A stretch of 64,000 bases of DNA. It comes from Eucommia ulmoides (Eukaryota; Streptophyta; Magnoliopsida; Garryales; Eucommiaceae). The stretch covers positions 37,702,712 through 37,766,711 of the forward strand of contig CM028335.1 of the NCBI GenBank assembly GCA_016647705.1. Reading direction: 5' to 3'. The notes beneath the pieces were generated by a model, which did not search any database, was not told the origin of the DNA, and worked only from the letters and a program-made list of their open reading frames with translations. Within the stretch, counting starts at the first letter, position 1, and every line of letters starts with the position of its first letter. Position numbers and translations under genes: made by a program. Shown here one piece after another: positions 22,720 to 35,040 of the stretch.

Positions 22720-24145
22720 TAATTGGTTGAAATATACATATCTACTTCTAGGCCGAATTTGGTAGTTTTCGAGTGTATTACTAATATTTAATTGCGTTTT
22801 AGTTTGTTTTTATATAAATCAGGTGTAGGGACGTTAATGAGCTATAAACGAACGAAACGGTAGAAAAATGGTGAAGAAGTAAGGTTTCAAGAACAGGAGA
22901 CCCACCGCCGCAGCGGTCAGGCCACCGCCACGACGGTGAAAATGCTGGGAGATGTTGAAAATGAACAAGTCCCACCGCCGAGGCGGTGAAAATGCAAAGA
23001 GTTTGAGTCTGTTCCACTACCTAAGTGGTGATTTCACCACCTAGGCGGTGAAATATCAGAGAGCCAACTGACATACCCACCGCCTAGGCAGTGAATCCCA
23101 CCGCTTAGGCGGTCAGCTCTGCACAGAATTAAGATATTTTCAGATATTTTTAGACCCTTGCACCTATAAAATTTGTTCTCCCACTTCCAAAAGAGAAGGC
23201 TGGACATCCCTAACATTAGAACTTGATCCTTGGCCATTCTTGAAGAGCTCAAAGAGAAGATTCATCATTTGGAGAAGATGAAACACTAGCGGATCGATCT
23301 TTGGCGATAGTGGACCACTCTACTTTAAGATTTGATCTTTCTATCTTTGTTTCTCTCTTTGTAACTTAATGTTTTATTGTGAATGATGATGAATCCCTCT
23401 TGATTTAATGTTTCAATGGCCAAGATCATGGTAGGTTAGATAAATATTAGCTAGGGATTATTGAAACTCATGTATATACTAGTTTGATGGAATACATGTT
23501 TCTTTAACGGTTGTTTGTCTAAATTCGATTGTGGTTATCACTCTATTGCAATTTTAATATGCTTATGAAGGTATTAGGGTTGGTTTTGAGAATACAGGGT
23601 TTGACACTCGGGAGAGGTAACTCTGGATTCAGACTAGGGTAAACACAACACGACGTTCTAACGACCCGAGAGGGCGATAGAAAGTGTGTAATCCATGATG
23701 TTGAGTTAAGACTCATGTGACTATGTGTTCGAAAAGACGTTCAAGGGGGACTTCGGCGTCAACGTGAAGTCACATATTCATTCACTAAACACTCGGGAGA
23801 GGGAGTGAATGAGTTTAAGATACAGAGATTGTCTGATAGGATAAAACACTGTTACTGTTAACTAAACTAAGTCAAACATGTATTAAGTGAATAAAATCAA
23901 TCCCTAGGTAATCAACTTAATTAGAACTAACCAAATAGTTTTAGTTTAACTTAGTTTTAATTAGTTTAATTTTAAACATTTATTCGAGCCATCGGGATAA
24001 TATAAGACTATGCAAATTGCGGTATTCAATTATTCAAACACTTTTCCAGTGGAACGATATCCGATCTTAAAGATCCATTATACTAAAACTTAACTACGTG
24101 CACATGCGAGTAGTCAATACGTGAGTGTAAAAACCTCGTTGTACA
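22720..24145 (+). repeat. Athila-family solo LTR 2 (TSD GCTTC/GTTTC)
   Basis: Starts TAATTGGTTGAAATATAC, aligning with TGATGGGTGTAAAATAC of the other copies if the first G has become A. It ends CTCGTTGTACA. Flanks are GCTTC (22715-22719) and GTTTC (24146-24150), a duplication with one C/T change. It has the palindrome array (22901-23117), TATAAAA at 23165-23171, the 'gacactcgggagaggtaac' block and the GACTTC...GAAGTC hairpin (23749-23771). Confidence 0.85.
22901..23117 (+). repeat. Palindrome array, solo LTR 2 (mixed variants)
   Basis: Eight motifs: CCACCGCCGCAGCGGT, CCACCGCCACGACGGT, CCACCGCCGAGGCGGT, then CACCACCTAGGCGGTG and CCACCGCCTAGGCAGT types. One array therefore holds three centre types: TAGG, GAGG and CACG/GCAG. 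Confidence 0.85.
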
Positions 24146-24150
24146 GTTTC

Positions 24151-24730
24151 ATATTTATCGTGACTTGGTAGTTGTAGAAAAATAAGGGGTATGCGGGAGG
24201 CATGTTGTTCCTTAGACAAAGGATGGTGAACCCAGTCATCAACATATATGCATTAGGAGCCAGCTAGATAGGCAACAAGTTAACCTGATTAAGACTCTTA
24301 CAAAGGAAGAGATGAAAGAGAAAGCGTACTTCGAAAAATAAAAGCTTCAATGTAAAAGAAAATGCATCCACGTGGGTTGTGAAGCACATAGAACGACGAC
24401 TCAGGGTTAATAAAAAAATACTCCGAAAGAAATGGAATAGTTCTTGTACATATCGTTGACTTGGGAATCCGTCAGGCAACTCGTTACACACCCAACCTCC
24501 TCTAGCTTTTGCTCATACCGCATGGGCAACTGTAGCAGCAAGGACGGGAGAGCGCAACTCTTCAGTCGACTCTACCTCCTCTCTCTGATCGCGTTTGGAT
24601 GGTGGCCACTTTGCCGCCACCATCAACAGGGGGCCTAACTTGGGAACCTTGCGGCAAAGCCCTGCAAACAGTGCCTCGATCCTCCGCAAGGGGCACCCTG
24701 GATGATAACCCAACTTCAACGCTGTCATTG
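24151..24730 (-). pseudogene. Element E gag-like gene, main part
   Basis: Minus-strand frame contains FTLKLLFFEVRFLFHLFLCK, then SLNQVNLLPI and, after a stop, LAPNAYMLMTGFTILCL and MPPAYPLFFYNYQV. The succession 'FE-G-R-PLHPF...LNLAP-QLNPN-W...F-VLC...P-A-LF-Y-Y-L' is that of the 'putative gypsy type transposon' (Transposase_28-like) domain in plant gypsy elements. The upstream frame 24728-24513 has no recognised motif. Stops and the solo LTR insertion break it. Confidence 0.5.
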
Positions 24731-25589
24731 TTCTTAGAGAGACTAAACTACAAATTGGAATCTCTAGACATCACAAATTTATGAACTGGGTGTGACAAAG
24801 ATAACCCACCATAGAGAAAAAAAAACAATAGCAGTCAGAGAGAAAGCACAATGGGAGAGTTCAAAAACTTTCTCTTTATTAAAGGATTCCAGCACGAATT
24901 CCCTCTAACTGTTGTCTGGTAAATCGAATTGGCTAACCTTGTAATCAATCATGAGGCATTTAGTGCCCGACACTCTCGAAGGATAAAAATTGAAATGCTT
25001 GGCTAAGCCAGCACACCAGTTGGGCACGAACCTCAAGAAACCGACAAGACAAAATCCTAGTGGGTGTCCTAGTATTATAAAAATATGACTCCTTATGCAT
25101 CTAGGAATATGGAGCATTTGATGAGGCCAAATTCAACTAGACCTAAAAGAGCGCCACGTATTACAAACATGTGACTGGAACGAGAGATGACTACAGGCTC
25201 CAACTGACCAGCTCGACCAGGCTCCTTCTCTATATCAGGCCAGGGTCATACCATCTTCATGATCTACACCCGTAATCATCGCCATTTCTATGGTTACAGG
25301 GTTAAGAACCTTAATGGTGCACCGAAAATAAGGAAAGAATTGTCAAATAAGTCTCCTCCCACCAATAAATGCTAGAACAAAGGGTTAATCAGGTATGCAC
25401 ACCTTCTTCTAGCTACCACCCTACTAAATTCTTATTGAGAACTCTCTAGTTATTCTCACATCGGAGGTGCAACGCCGGCAGGCCCACCCACATTGCATCG
25501 TTTTACAAGAACCTTAGTCGAGGAAAAGTGAGATAAACCAGATAATATCCCATCCATCTGAATTTCAGGGTGACGTGTCCAATAATACA
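24731..25589 (-). other. Element E upstream region, no recognisable gene
   Basis: Moderate GC content, short open stretches only (for example 25117-24905) and no domain seen. It ends at the left border of element C. Confidence 0.4.
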
Positions 25590-26841
25590 TGTTGGCCCAA
25601 AGAGCTACCCAAGAGGGGGGTAAATTGGGTAGTTACTAAATTTAAATAATTAAATCAATTAAACAAAAATAATCAATTTTCCTAAATATATTATTATCTT
25701 TATACGCAACGGATATGTGTTTAATACTAAGTGCACACTCAAACACAATATAAAGAATAAATCAATACAACACAGAAAGATATATCCATGTTCGGTAAGC
25801 TACTCTTACAACTCACGATTATTTTCATAGGCTCAGATTCAACATTTACAATTATAATTTTTTCCTTGGCTCAGGAAGAACCTTATCTTTTTACCAAGCT
25901 CAAGACTAACTTAATTCTATAATAGGAAGAGTCAAAACCTAATCCTTTTAACAGACTAAAGATCAAACCTACCACTCCTTCACACTTTTGCACTTATCCT
26001 TTTTTCAGGTTTAGGAAGAACATTTACAATCACTCAATTCTATTACTGGGATAATCAAAACCTAATTCTTTTTAAGTGAAAAGAATAGTCTAACCTTTTT
26101 GTAGGACAAAGATCAAACCCTAATCTTTTTCACAGAAAAAAGATTGAAACCTATCTACCCTGACTAGATGCCATCCCAAACATTTCTAATACGCTCAAAC
26201 TCACAAATACAAAAAATGTAAGTTTCTTCTCATAAGGAGTTTCTACCACGTCAATACAAATATACTCCATTGATGTCTAGAATAATTTCTCTATGATAGA
26301 TTTTCAGGATTTTAAGTTTAAAACGATTTTCTAAACAATTTTATACCAAGTAATCAATAAAAATATAACTTCAAAGTAAATAATAATCTTGGATAGATCT
26401 CCATGGGAAAACACTGAAGACAATGATAGTATTGCAGTTGAAACTCAAATCGGTGACGCCAAACAGCAAGCGTTTTAGATCAATAACTAATATAAAATCT
26501 CTCGTAGAAATCTCAGCAAATATTTCATACTTATAATAGCTCAGACTGATGTTCTTGATGTGATAAATTGAATCCCGCAGGTTTCTTTAAATAGATCTAG
26601 AACTAGAAATCCAACAGCTAGTTTTCAAATATTGTGTCGATAAATGACTCACTTAGACCCCATATAACATTACCTTTCATTTCAGGTGTATTCTATATTA
26701 AAATATCTTTCAATTCTACCAAATAGGTCCACAAAACTATTCTCAATTTAAATCCATAAAGATAGAAAGTATAAATTCATTTAAATTAGGAAAATCTCAA
26801 AGTTTATGGACTAAATCAATAGGTATAATAAAATAGGTAGA

Positions 26842-28190
26842 TGTATGCCGAGATTTTACGCTCGCATATTGACTACTCGCAAGTGCACGAGGTCTAGTTT
26901 TAATATAGTGGATCTTTTAAGATCGGATATCGTTCCCACAGGGACGGATTGAATAATTGAGTATTGTAATTTACATAGTCTCCTATTATCCAGACAGTTA
27001 AAGAATTATTTTAAAATTAAACTAATTAAACTAAGCTAAACTACAATTAGTGGGTTAATCTTAACTAAGTTGATTAACTAGGGATTGATTTCATTCACTT
27101 AATACATGTTTGATTTCGTTTTAGTTAACAATAACGGAGTTTAGGTATCCGACAATCTTATTTCTTAAACTCCTCCGCCACCTCTTCCGAGTGTAAGACG
27201 GGGGAATACGCGACTTCACGTCAACGCCAAAGTCCCTCTTAACATCTTAACGACTCTAGGCCACGTGAGTCTTACCCCAACGTCATCGATTGCACACTAA
27301 CTAACGCCCTCCCGGGTCGTTAGATCATAACGATATGTTTACCCTAGTCCGAATCCAGAGTTACCTCTTCCGAGTGTCAAACCCTAGATTCTCAAATCCA
27401 ACCCTAATACCATTAAAATCATATTAAGATCGTCATAAAATGATAAACACAATCGAATTTAAAAGAAACAACTGTTAAAGAAACATATATTAAACTAAAT
27501 AAGTATTTACACAACTACACCGATCCCTAGCTAATATTTATCTAATCTAACATGATCTTGGCCATTGAAATATTAAACCAAGAGATATTCAACATCATTC
27601 ATAATGAAACATTAAGTTATAAAGATAGAAATAAAGAGAGAAAGATCAAATCTTAAAGTGGAGTGATCCACTGTCGCCAAAGACCAATCCGCCGATGTTT
27701 CCTCTTCTCCGGATGATGAATATCTTCTTCAAGAATGGACAAGGATCAATCTCCTAGGGTTAGGGACATTCCATGCTCCCAGTCCTCTAATGGAAATGAG
27801 GGGAAAATCTTCTTGTAGGTGCAAGGTTTCAAAATATCTTAAAATATTTGTTTACTGTGCAGAGGTTACCGCCACGGCGGTAGGCTAAGTCAGTTACATC
27901 CTGATCTTTCACGGCCGTGGCCGTGGGTCTTTATGCTCAAAACAGCCCTCTCTGCCTTCTCACCGCTGCGGCGGTGGCTTCTTCGCCGTGGCGGTGGCTT
28001 CTGTGATCATAAAATCTCGTTTCTTCATCATTACTTCACCATTTTCCCACCGTTTTCGCTCGTTTATCATTTGTTTGCGTCCCTACACCTGAATTACATA
28101 AAAACTAACAAAAACACAATTAAATATAACTAATTCACTTGAAAACTACCAAATTCGGTTTAGAAGTAGATAGGTATTTTACACCTATCA
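26842..28190 (-). repeat. Athila-family solo LTR 3 (TSD GTAGA)
   Basis: Plus strand TGTATGCCGAGATT...ACACCTATCA, flanked by GTAGA at 26837-26841 and 28191-28195. The undisturbed partner sequence AGGTAGGCCATATC is seen in the other element C LTR near 49568. 1349 bp, minus orientation. The palindromes at 27866-28000 are of the CCACGGCGG, GCGGCGGTGG and GGCCGTGGCCGTGG kinds. Confidence 0.93.
27866..28000 (-). repeat. Palindrome array, solo LTR 3 (CACGGCGG/GCGGCGG variants)
   Basis: ACCGCCACGGCGGT, CACGGCCGTGGCCGTG, CACCGCTGCGGCGGTG and TCGCCGTGGCGGTGG. The TAGG centre of the other arrays is absent; ACGG, GTGG or GCGG centres replace it. Confidence 0.8.
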
Positions 28191-29009
28191 GTAGACCATA
28201 TCTTAATTAAGTTCAAATTCCCTAAATCTCTCCCTGGGAATCCATAAAACGAATGGTTTTTTACAAAGAGGCCAAGTCACTCGAAACCTCAACCGACACA
28301 GTCGGCTGACCAAGCCTCACTGGTCAGTTGACCGACAGCCACCAATCGGTTGACCTATTAGTTTAGGTTGCTCCAATTTCTCTTCAAAAAACCCACTGAC
28401 TCAAACAGTTGACCGATTACCCTGAAACGATTGATTTATTGGTTTAGGTTATTCACTTCCTTTACTAATTCAGCTATTGTTTCAAATGCTCGACCGACCT
28501 CTTTAATTCGATTGACCAACTAGATCAGTAATACCTTATTTTAGTTCCAAAACTCAATGTTTGATTCAGTTGACCAATTGATTTTCTCGGTTAACCGAAT
28601 TGACCCAAAAATACAAGGTTTTATACTTTAAAATATGCTTTTTCAATTAGTTCAATTATCAATTTCATTTCACATAAGGAGCACAAACAATATCTTAAAT
28701 TAGGATCTTAAACTCTATCATTTCACATCAAGACACACATAAAAATAACTCATTTAAAGTGTTGTGTATGATCCTAACTTGGGTTGCATTAAGAGTATAT
28801 AAGTAAAGAGTTGTTTTCACATAATTTTTTTCTAGGTCTTGAAAACTCTTCATCTATTCATTGCATCAATCTTACATCCTTTATATTTTCTGCATGAGGT
28901 CTTCTTCTTAATCAATTGTATTGAACTCTTTTCTCAAACCCTCAACAAAATCATTAGTTCCACAAAAAACATCAATATTTAATAGTTCATCAAAACCTAG
29001 GGTTAAACA

Positions 29010-29344
29010 ATCTTCCCCTTTTTAATGATGACAATTAACTTTGATATTTTCTTCAATAAATAATGTAACCATGCTCCACCTAAATCCAAGGATGGGTATT
29101 TAAACTCATTTAAGCATAAATTTGAAAACAAAAGTAAATAATGATAAAGATACGCAATATAAACCCTAATTTAACCAATTTAATCAATAACGATATCCAA
29201 CATTAAGCCCAATTACTAACGTCTCCCTTTAATTAATGCAATGCTTAGGCAAACAAATTCCTAAATATCAACTCATTTAAAAATCAACTTCTCCCCCTAT
29301 GTCATCCCAAAAAGTGGGATGGAGAACCAAAAACATCACTCTAG
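29010..29344 (-). other. Element C 3' untranslated region with polypurine tract
   Basis: Minus strand AAAAAGGGGAAGATTGTTTAACC contains the PPT just before the LTR. The rest is non-coding, with 'tgatgacattgg..gaagaa' style untranslated sequence shared with element A. Confidence 0.6.
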
Positions 29345-29465
29345 TCATACAATGTTATGCCTAGCCATACCTAAACCTCGAATAATTATGAATTGATCTT
29401 CCGCTAGAGGTTTCAAGAAAATATTAACAAGCTAATCAGAGGTATCAAAATATTTAATATCCTCT
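29345..29465 (-). pseudogene. Element C RNase H tail
   Basis: Minus-strand translation includes KPLAEDQF and RGLGMARHN, the end of copia pol also seen in element B at 4700-4790. Nothing of RT precedes it. Confidence 0.7.
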
Positions 29466-30335
29466 TATTCAATTTAAGCATAACATATTATTGCCCTACT
29501 TATAAAAACTTATCTCCCTATATAATTGTAAGCATTAATTCATGCTTAGGAGAACACACTTGAGGCAATTTTAAGAAATCATCAAAACATTTTAACAATG
29601 TAGCATGAAATCATAAAATTTCAATTAAGTCAAAATGATTCACTCATGATACCAATTAATATCTTCCTTTTAGATAGAATCAAGAAACATATAATCTTTA
29701 ACGCACTAGGACAGAAAGTATATTTTAATGATAATTTATGAAACAATCAACATAAATCTAATGCATGCATAAACATGGATAAGTACACATTTTTCTCATA
29801 AAATTTGCACACCCTTTTAGAATAATAATCATTAAAAAATAGGAGATATTAGTTGTATGCCAGACACTTAATGCCTATAAGGATATCGATATGCAATAGT
29901 ATCAACAGATTAAAATGTCATATATATTCAGAGATCATGGAGATTGTATTAAAAAGAATTGACATGATTTCATAAACTAATATCCGCCATGCAAGCTTTA
30001 TCACGGTCATGATGAATACTCAGAATTCAAATCATATGAATGCATCAATTAAATAATTCGTTTATCACAACAATATTTCAAATAGATCAAGATATCATGC
30101 ATTTTAAGGAATTAACTTAATTCAATGATGAACAAATCATGGACTGATATAACATGTTTCACATACTTTTAAACATAACTTTTAGTGGATCTCATATAGC
30201 ATAGCATAAGAATATCAGGTACAAAAATATAAACTTATCTGATTATCATGCAATAATTGTAAGACAACAAAAGAATATGTAAAATAGTACAAGTCTTAGA
30301 AATTCCTACCAGCTTATATAAACTTATTTTCTACT
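29466..30335 (-). other. Non-coding block replacing RT and integrase in element C
   Basis: AT-rich, no frame longer than 50 codons and no similarity to the pol of element B that I can see. It lies between a protease start and an RNase H tail. It may be a filler acquired when pol was lost. Confidence 0.5.
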
Positions 30336-31035
30336 CATGGCATAGTCTCCAGAAATCACATGACTTTCGTCTTTAGGTGTTAAAGACGTAAATTTTACTT
30401 TATCACCTATTACTTGCTGAAAACAGCCACTTCCTAGGAATAATTCATCCTTACTCATAGATGCTTATTAGATTAACCTCCAAGGAGCACCTAAAAAAGT
30501 TACTAGGTAGTACCCAATCTAAGTGAGTCTGATCTTGTTAGCCAGGATAATTTTGGTTCCTTTAGGAACCCAAATTTGTCTGTATTTAGATACTTTAGAA
30601 AAACATTTACTAATAGTATGTCCCCCACAATGTTACATTTAAAACATCTAACAAGATTCCTGATTTCATAAAAGAATTTATGAAATATCTTTTGTTTAAG
30701 GTTTTTTTGAAACCCAATTCCAGCTTTATCAAAGATATCTCATAAACTTTCCAAAAGAATTTTCAAATTATTTTTACCACCGATGAATTTGAAAACTATC
30801 GAATGTAAATCCGACATCTTGAATTTCAATTCAATGTTTTCAGATTCGAATTTCATCACTTGCTTATTAAGTGTGTTAATTGTACTTTGTAGGGCATTAA
30901 TGTGAAAGCACTAGTTTTTATAATCATGCGTTAGTTCTTGATAAATATCAAATAAATCATTAAAATCCAAATGGCAAAAACTAGAACATTTTGTTACCTT
31001 ATCTCCAATAGCCATTAAAGCAAGCATAGATGAAT
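30336..31035 (-). pseudogene. Element C gag C half and protease start
   Basis: Minus strand: DDSSMLALMAIGDKVTKC (compare the Ser-rich start in element B), helix, decayed knuckle region, a QIWVPKGT block, then protease-like LFLGSGCFQQVIGDK. In the protease the catalytic DSG has become GSG, so the active-site Asp is lost. The gene is continued beyond the 31041-47113 insertion at 47119. Confidence 0.75.
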
Positions 31036-31040
31036 CATCA

Positions 31041-32324
31041 AGGTGGCGGAATATTACATCGCCACTTTCACCACAAGTGTACGGGTCAAGTTTTAGTAGA
31101 GTAAGAAGAGTAAGGGTTATCATTTTCACAAGGATTGGTTGAGAATATTGTCGAATACCATAATTATCATAACCTAATTTTATCTAGGCAATAAAAATGA
31201 AGTTTATAATTAATAATATACTAATACTAAATACTAATTTATCTAATTATACTATATTACTAATATGAGATGTTTAAGGGAATGGATTATCTAGGGATTA
31301 ACTTCGTTTACAAATACGCGTTTGATCTTGTTTAGTTATCAATAATGGCCCTCAACATATTCGACAATCTTTATATCGTAAACTCGCTCACTCTCTCTTC
31401 CGATTGTAAAGCAAGCGAATATGTGACTTCGTGTTAACGCCGAAGTTCCCCTCTAGCATTTTTTAGAACACATATTCACATGAGTCTTGACCCAACGTCA
31501 TGGATTGCACACTTTCTAACTCTCTCCCGAGTTATTAGATCGTCGCGTTGTATTTACCCTAATCCGAATTCGAGGTTACCTCTCTTGAGTATCAAACCCC
31601 AATTTCTCAATATACCTAAACAAGCATATAATGGAAATACAAGCATGACAAACACAATCAAACAACGAAGAACAACCATTAACGAAACACCAATTTCAAA
31701 ACCACATATTCATAAATTATAGTAATCCCTAGACAATATCCGTTTAGCTAATGGCCATAACCATATATACAATGATAAACGAGATAAATATGCTCAAACC
31801 ATAATCCGAAGTTAAGAAATAAATAAAGAAATAAGAGAAACTAGTCGTAGTCCGAAGATTTGGCGCTAAAACCGTTTCGAGATCGTTTCTCCTTCTTTAC
31901 AACGTGTTCTTCTCCTTCGGATTTGGTGGAGCATTCCCCAAAAACCTTTCAACCATATTCTAACCCTAGGAGCTCTCAAATGGCAAAAATAGATGAGAAA
32001 ATGAAAATATAGGGCTCAAAAATATCTAAATTGTGTGCAGAGTAACCACCGCGGCGGTGGTTAAGTCGGTTTGGTCACAGTCTCGATAGTGGTCTGGACG
32101 CCGCGGCGGTAGGCTGCTAGTATGAATTTTTCCCTTATGTTTGTTTTCCCATCGTTCTTGATCCGATTTGATCATTTATGATCCGTTTTCATGCCTTTTC
32201 ACCCCCACACACCTGATTTATACATAAATAAATAAAAATGTATTAAAACATATTAAAATACTATAATTACACTCGAAAACTAACAAGTTCAATTTAGAAA
32301 TAGATAGGTAAATTATACCTATCA
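31041..32324 (-). repeat. Element G 3' LTR
   Basis: Coding strand TGATAGGTATAATTTACC...CCGCCACCT; the expected terminal CA reads CT. It shows the Athila-family landmarks: palindromes at 32045-32113, TATA-like CCTATATTTTC on the minus strand near 32009, the GACTTCG/CGAAGT hairpin (31425-31447). It matches 46391-47113. Confidence 0.88.
32045..32113 (-). repeat. Palindrome array, element G 3' LTR
   Basis: CCACCGCGGCGGTGG (32046-32060) and GCCGCGGCGGTAGG (32100-32113). The centre is GCGG. Confidence 0.8.
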
Positions 32325-32944
32325 AATAGCCCCCAAACTTGGAAGTTTGCTAGTCCTTGAGCAAAACACTCACACTAAAATGAAAACCACAACTAAATTA
32401 AATAACATGAACAACCTAAACACAAACAATCTAAACATAACGATATGCGAGTTTTGAATTCTTCTACCGACCAAAATATTTTCCCTCAACAACCCCCAAT
32501 CATATCGAGTTCAGGTGGTAAAATGCACCATGTGGTGTTCTAGAATTTTAACATTCAATAATGGTAAACTTCATTCTAGACCCTTTCAATGCGAGACTCA
32601 ATAATATAGCTATCCAAGACCGGATTGGATTATTGACCAACGAAACTCACGACTTAGACCGCAAAGGACTAGGATATCCATATGCCTGATTGGGTTTCAC
32701 TCTCTACTAGTGTAGGCTAAGTCGTTCATAAAGATTAAAAGGACTTGGTTTGGTTTTGGAACATTTGGCCAAGGGTATATCGGAATAGAAAACGGGTAAA
32801 CATCATTAACTTAACATTAACAAAGGCTCAACGCTTGGTACACTCACTCTCAAACCCCTATAGATAAATTGGAAACAATCCCAAACAATCATTTTTAAGA
32901 CCGACGTACTCACTTGTGAAAATAAAATAAAATTTGACGATATT

Positions 32945-32983
<39 letters not shown>

Positions 32984-33840
32984 TCGAACCACACCCCCAA
33001 ACTTATTTGATTATTACAATTTCACGGGTGTGGTTAAAATGAAAGAAAAGCAACAAGTGAGTACTCGAATACCGAACCAATCAGAAGTTCTCCCAAAACC
33101 CAACCGCTCACTTCAAGTAGCATATAAGAATGCTAACTTGATTCACTCAAATCGTGCCTTTAATTCAGTAATATAGGTTTGGAAAAATATCAATTGACCA
33201 GGGTATTTGTTTATATGTTCATAATTGAAATGGCATTTAGTCTTCGACATGGTAACGAGGGATAAACATATAACATGGTAGGTTTAAAAGGCTAAAGCGA
33301 TAAAATGAATGCCTAAATCATATCTCATGAACTACCTCACCTTGGATTTCGCCTCAAGCTTCCCCTCAATCAAGTTCTAGAATCCTTAAATTGTCATGAA
33401 TTTGGCTAATCGATAATCGTCCTCAAATAAATAGAATAGAAATATATTAAGTCTATGTGCTCATGCAAATTAGAGTCCACAATAACTTTCACCAAAACGC
33501 ATTGTCAAGCACACGGAACACACACATGCATGGGTATTACCCTTGAACTCGAAAAACAACTAGGGGGTAATATCATCATCAGGTAACGGCCCAGATGAAT
33601 GCAAAACTCAACATGCAACAACAACAACATAAAAACATTATACACTAAACAAACATGCAATATGATAAAATAGAAAAACATACTAACATCCTACACATCA
33701 CCGCTAAACTTAAAACATTCAGTGTCCGCAGTGATCCAATCATCATTCTCAACATATGAAATATAGCATGCTGATGAAAGGGGTTTTGAACACGTACTTA
33801 GGAGGCGAGAGAATCTTACCTCCGAATCAAGTCCGCTGTG
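32325..33840 (-). other. Element G 3' untranslated region, with PPT and TA tract
   Basis: Minus strand CCAAGTTTGGGGGCTATT directly precedes the LTR (PPT). It is followed upstream by GACTAGCAAACTTC, also present before the element F PPT (44512-44541). A (TA)n tract lies at 32946-32981. About 33525-33590 matches the element F 3' region near 43260-43340. No gene is seen. Confidence 0.7.
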
Positions 33841-33891
33841 ACGGATTTAATTTATTTTTCACCTTGGGTTGCCTCCCAAGAAGCGCGTGGT

Positions 33892-34883
33892 TTATTGTCC
33901 TCGGCCCGATATAGAGAAGTGCTCGTCAAAGAGCGACTTCCGCCCATAGTAAGTATCGTACAACACTACGTATGGGTCTTGATTTTGTACGCCCTCAAGA
34001 CTAGAGAGATAAGGCTCTGATCGGCTCATGCTTTTAACAAGACTCTTTACTTGCTCTTGAGCTTGGTGGGCATGAAAGAGCCCTGCTAATGGTGGCGAAG
34101 GACAAGTGAGCCACATCGGATCCTCATAGATATGATCGTCTTGGATCGGTGGTGGAATCATAATGTGGATCTCCAATGGTGAAGAATCATAATCGGTGAT
34201 CCAATCTTGGGTTTCCGTCTCATTCTATTTGTCATCGTTGAACTCACCCAAGCTCCTTCCGCTCGTATCCATCTCCTCCCAGTGGCTTTCATATTCAGAT
34301 GTGACTTGTGAATCTCTTAGTGCCACCACTTCGGACTCGGCTTCAATATAGCAGATAAGCTGATCGAATTGCGTTTGAAGAAACGTTACAGTCACATCGA
34401 TTTCGGCACACACCATCTCAATATTGTAAAGATAATTCTCGTGCTCGTTGAGTCAATCATGTGTTTCCCTCAAGAAAATATGAGTTTCCCCCATAACTGT
34501 GGCGAACACTTCTTCTAGGGTAGGGAAAGACTCCACATATTGGTCGAGGGTGTCAATCGATGGTGCCGAAATGGTGGAATTACCCCCCATGCTTTGGTAG
34601 CTTATTGAATAATTCCAATAGTAAAAATCATACCCGGCCATGGCTTCCAACAATTGATAGGCTTCGTCTGCTGTTAGTTGGTCGAAAAAGGTGGTACCAT
34701 TTTCTCTTTCTACCCACGTTCTAGTTGTGGCTAGTAACCCGTCGAGGAAGTTTAGTAGTTGACATTCCCTCGAGAAACGATGCTATGGGAATCGGAGTAG
34801 CAAATCCTTGAATCAATCCCAAGCACAATAAAATGGCTCGGAATCCTATTGAAAGAAACAAATGAGGACTTGTTCCTCGCGCG
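33892..34883 (-). pseudogene. Element G gag-like protein, C-terminal part with atypical tail
   Basis: One minus-strand frame, interrupted by stops near 34453 and 34207 and two more upstream. It begins with DSEPFYCAWD and FKDLLLRF (gag core), then TADEAYQLLEAMAGYDFYYW, equivalent to the Athila gag 'EAY-LLE-MA-NNYQW' block. After that it departs from Athila gag: no CCHC knuckle, no protease. It has an acidic segment (CYIEAESEVVALRDSQVTSE) and a tail with IYEDPMWLTCPSPPL and DPYVVLYDTYYGRKSLFDEH. About 20 gag residues are missing at the element F junction. The tail's function is unknown. Confidence 0.7.
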
Positions 34884-34893
34884 TACAAGTTTT

Positions 34894-34912
34894 TAGCGCC
34901 GTTGCCAGGGAT
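34894..34912 (+). promoter_or_regulatory. Element F primer-binding site (tRNA-Asp)
   Basis: TAGCGCCGTTGCCAGGGAT differs at two positions from TGGCGCCGTTGCCGGGGAT, the complement of the 3' end of plant tRNA-Asp, as used by Athila elements. Confidence 0.88.
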
Positions 34913-35040
34913 GCAAGGTGTTTTTAAATTGAGTTGATATTGTGATCAAGTAGTTGAATGTTAATCACGATCATTCTTTTGCTTTTAATTTCATTCAATT
35001 CATTTTTTTATATGATTTATTTATTTGAACTAAGCAGTGC

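Larger units (their letters stand above)
25590..29009 (-). repeat. Element C 3' LTR (interrupted)
   Basis: Two parts, 25590-26841 and 28191-29009, joined across the GTAGA duplication, match 48183-50396. Plus strand TGTTGGCCC...GGTTAAACA. The U3 palindromic array at about 28280-28620 has (TC)GGTTGACC and GGTCAGTTGACCGA motifs. Confidence 0.85.

Noticed and set aside
30911-31129. 72-codon minus-strand frame
   Set aside because: It spans the LTR/gag border at the CATCA site; only the C-terminal part is real gag.
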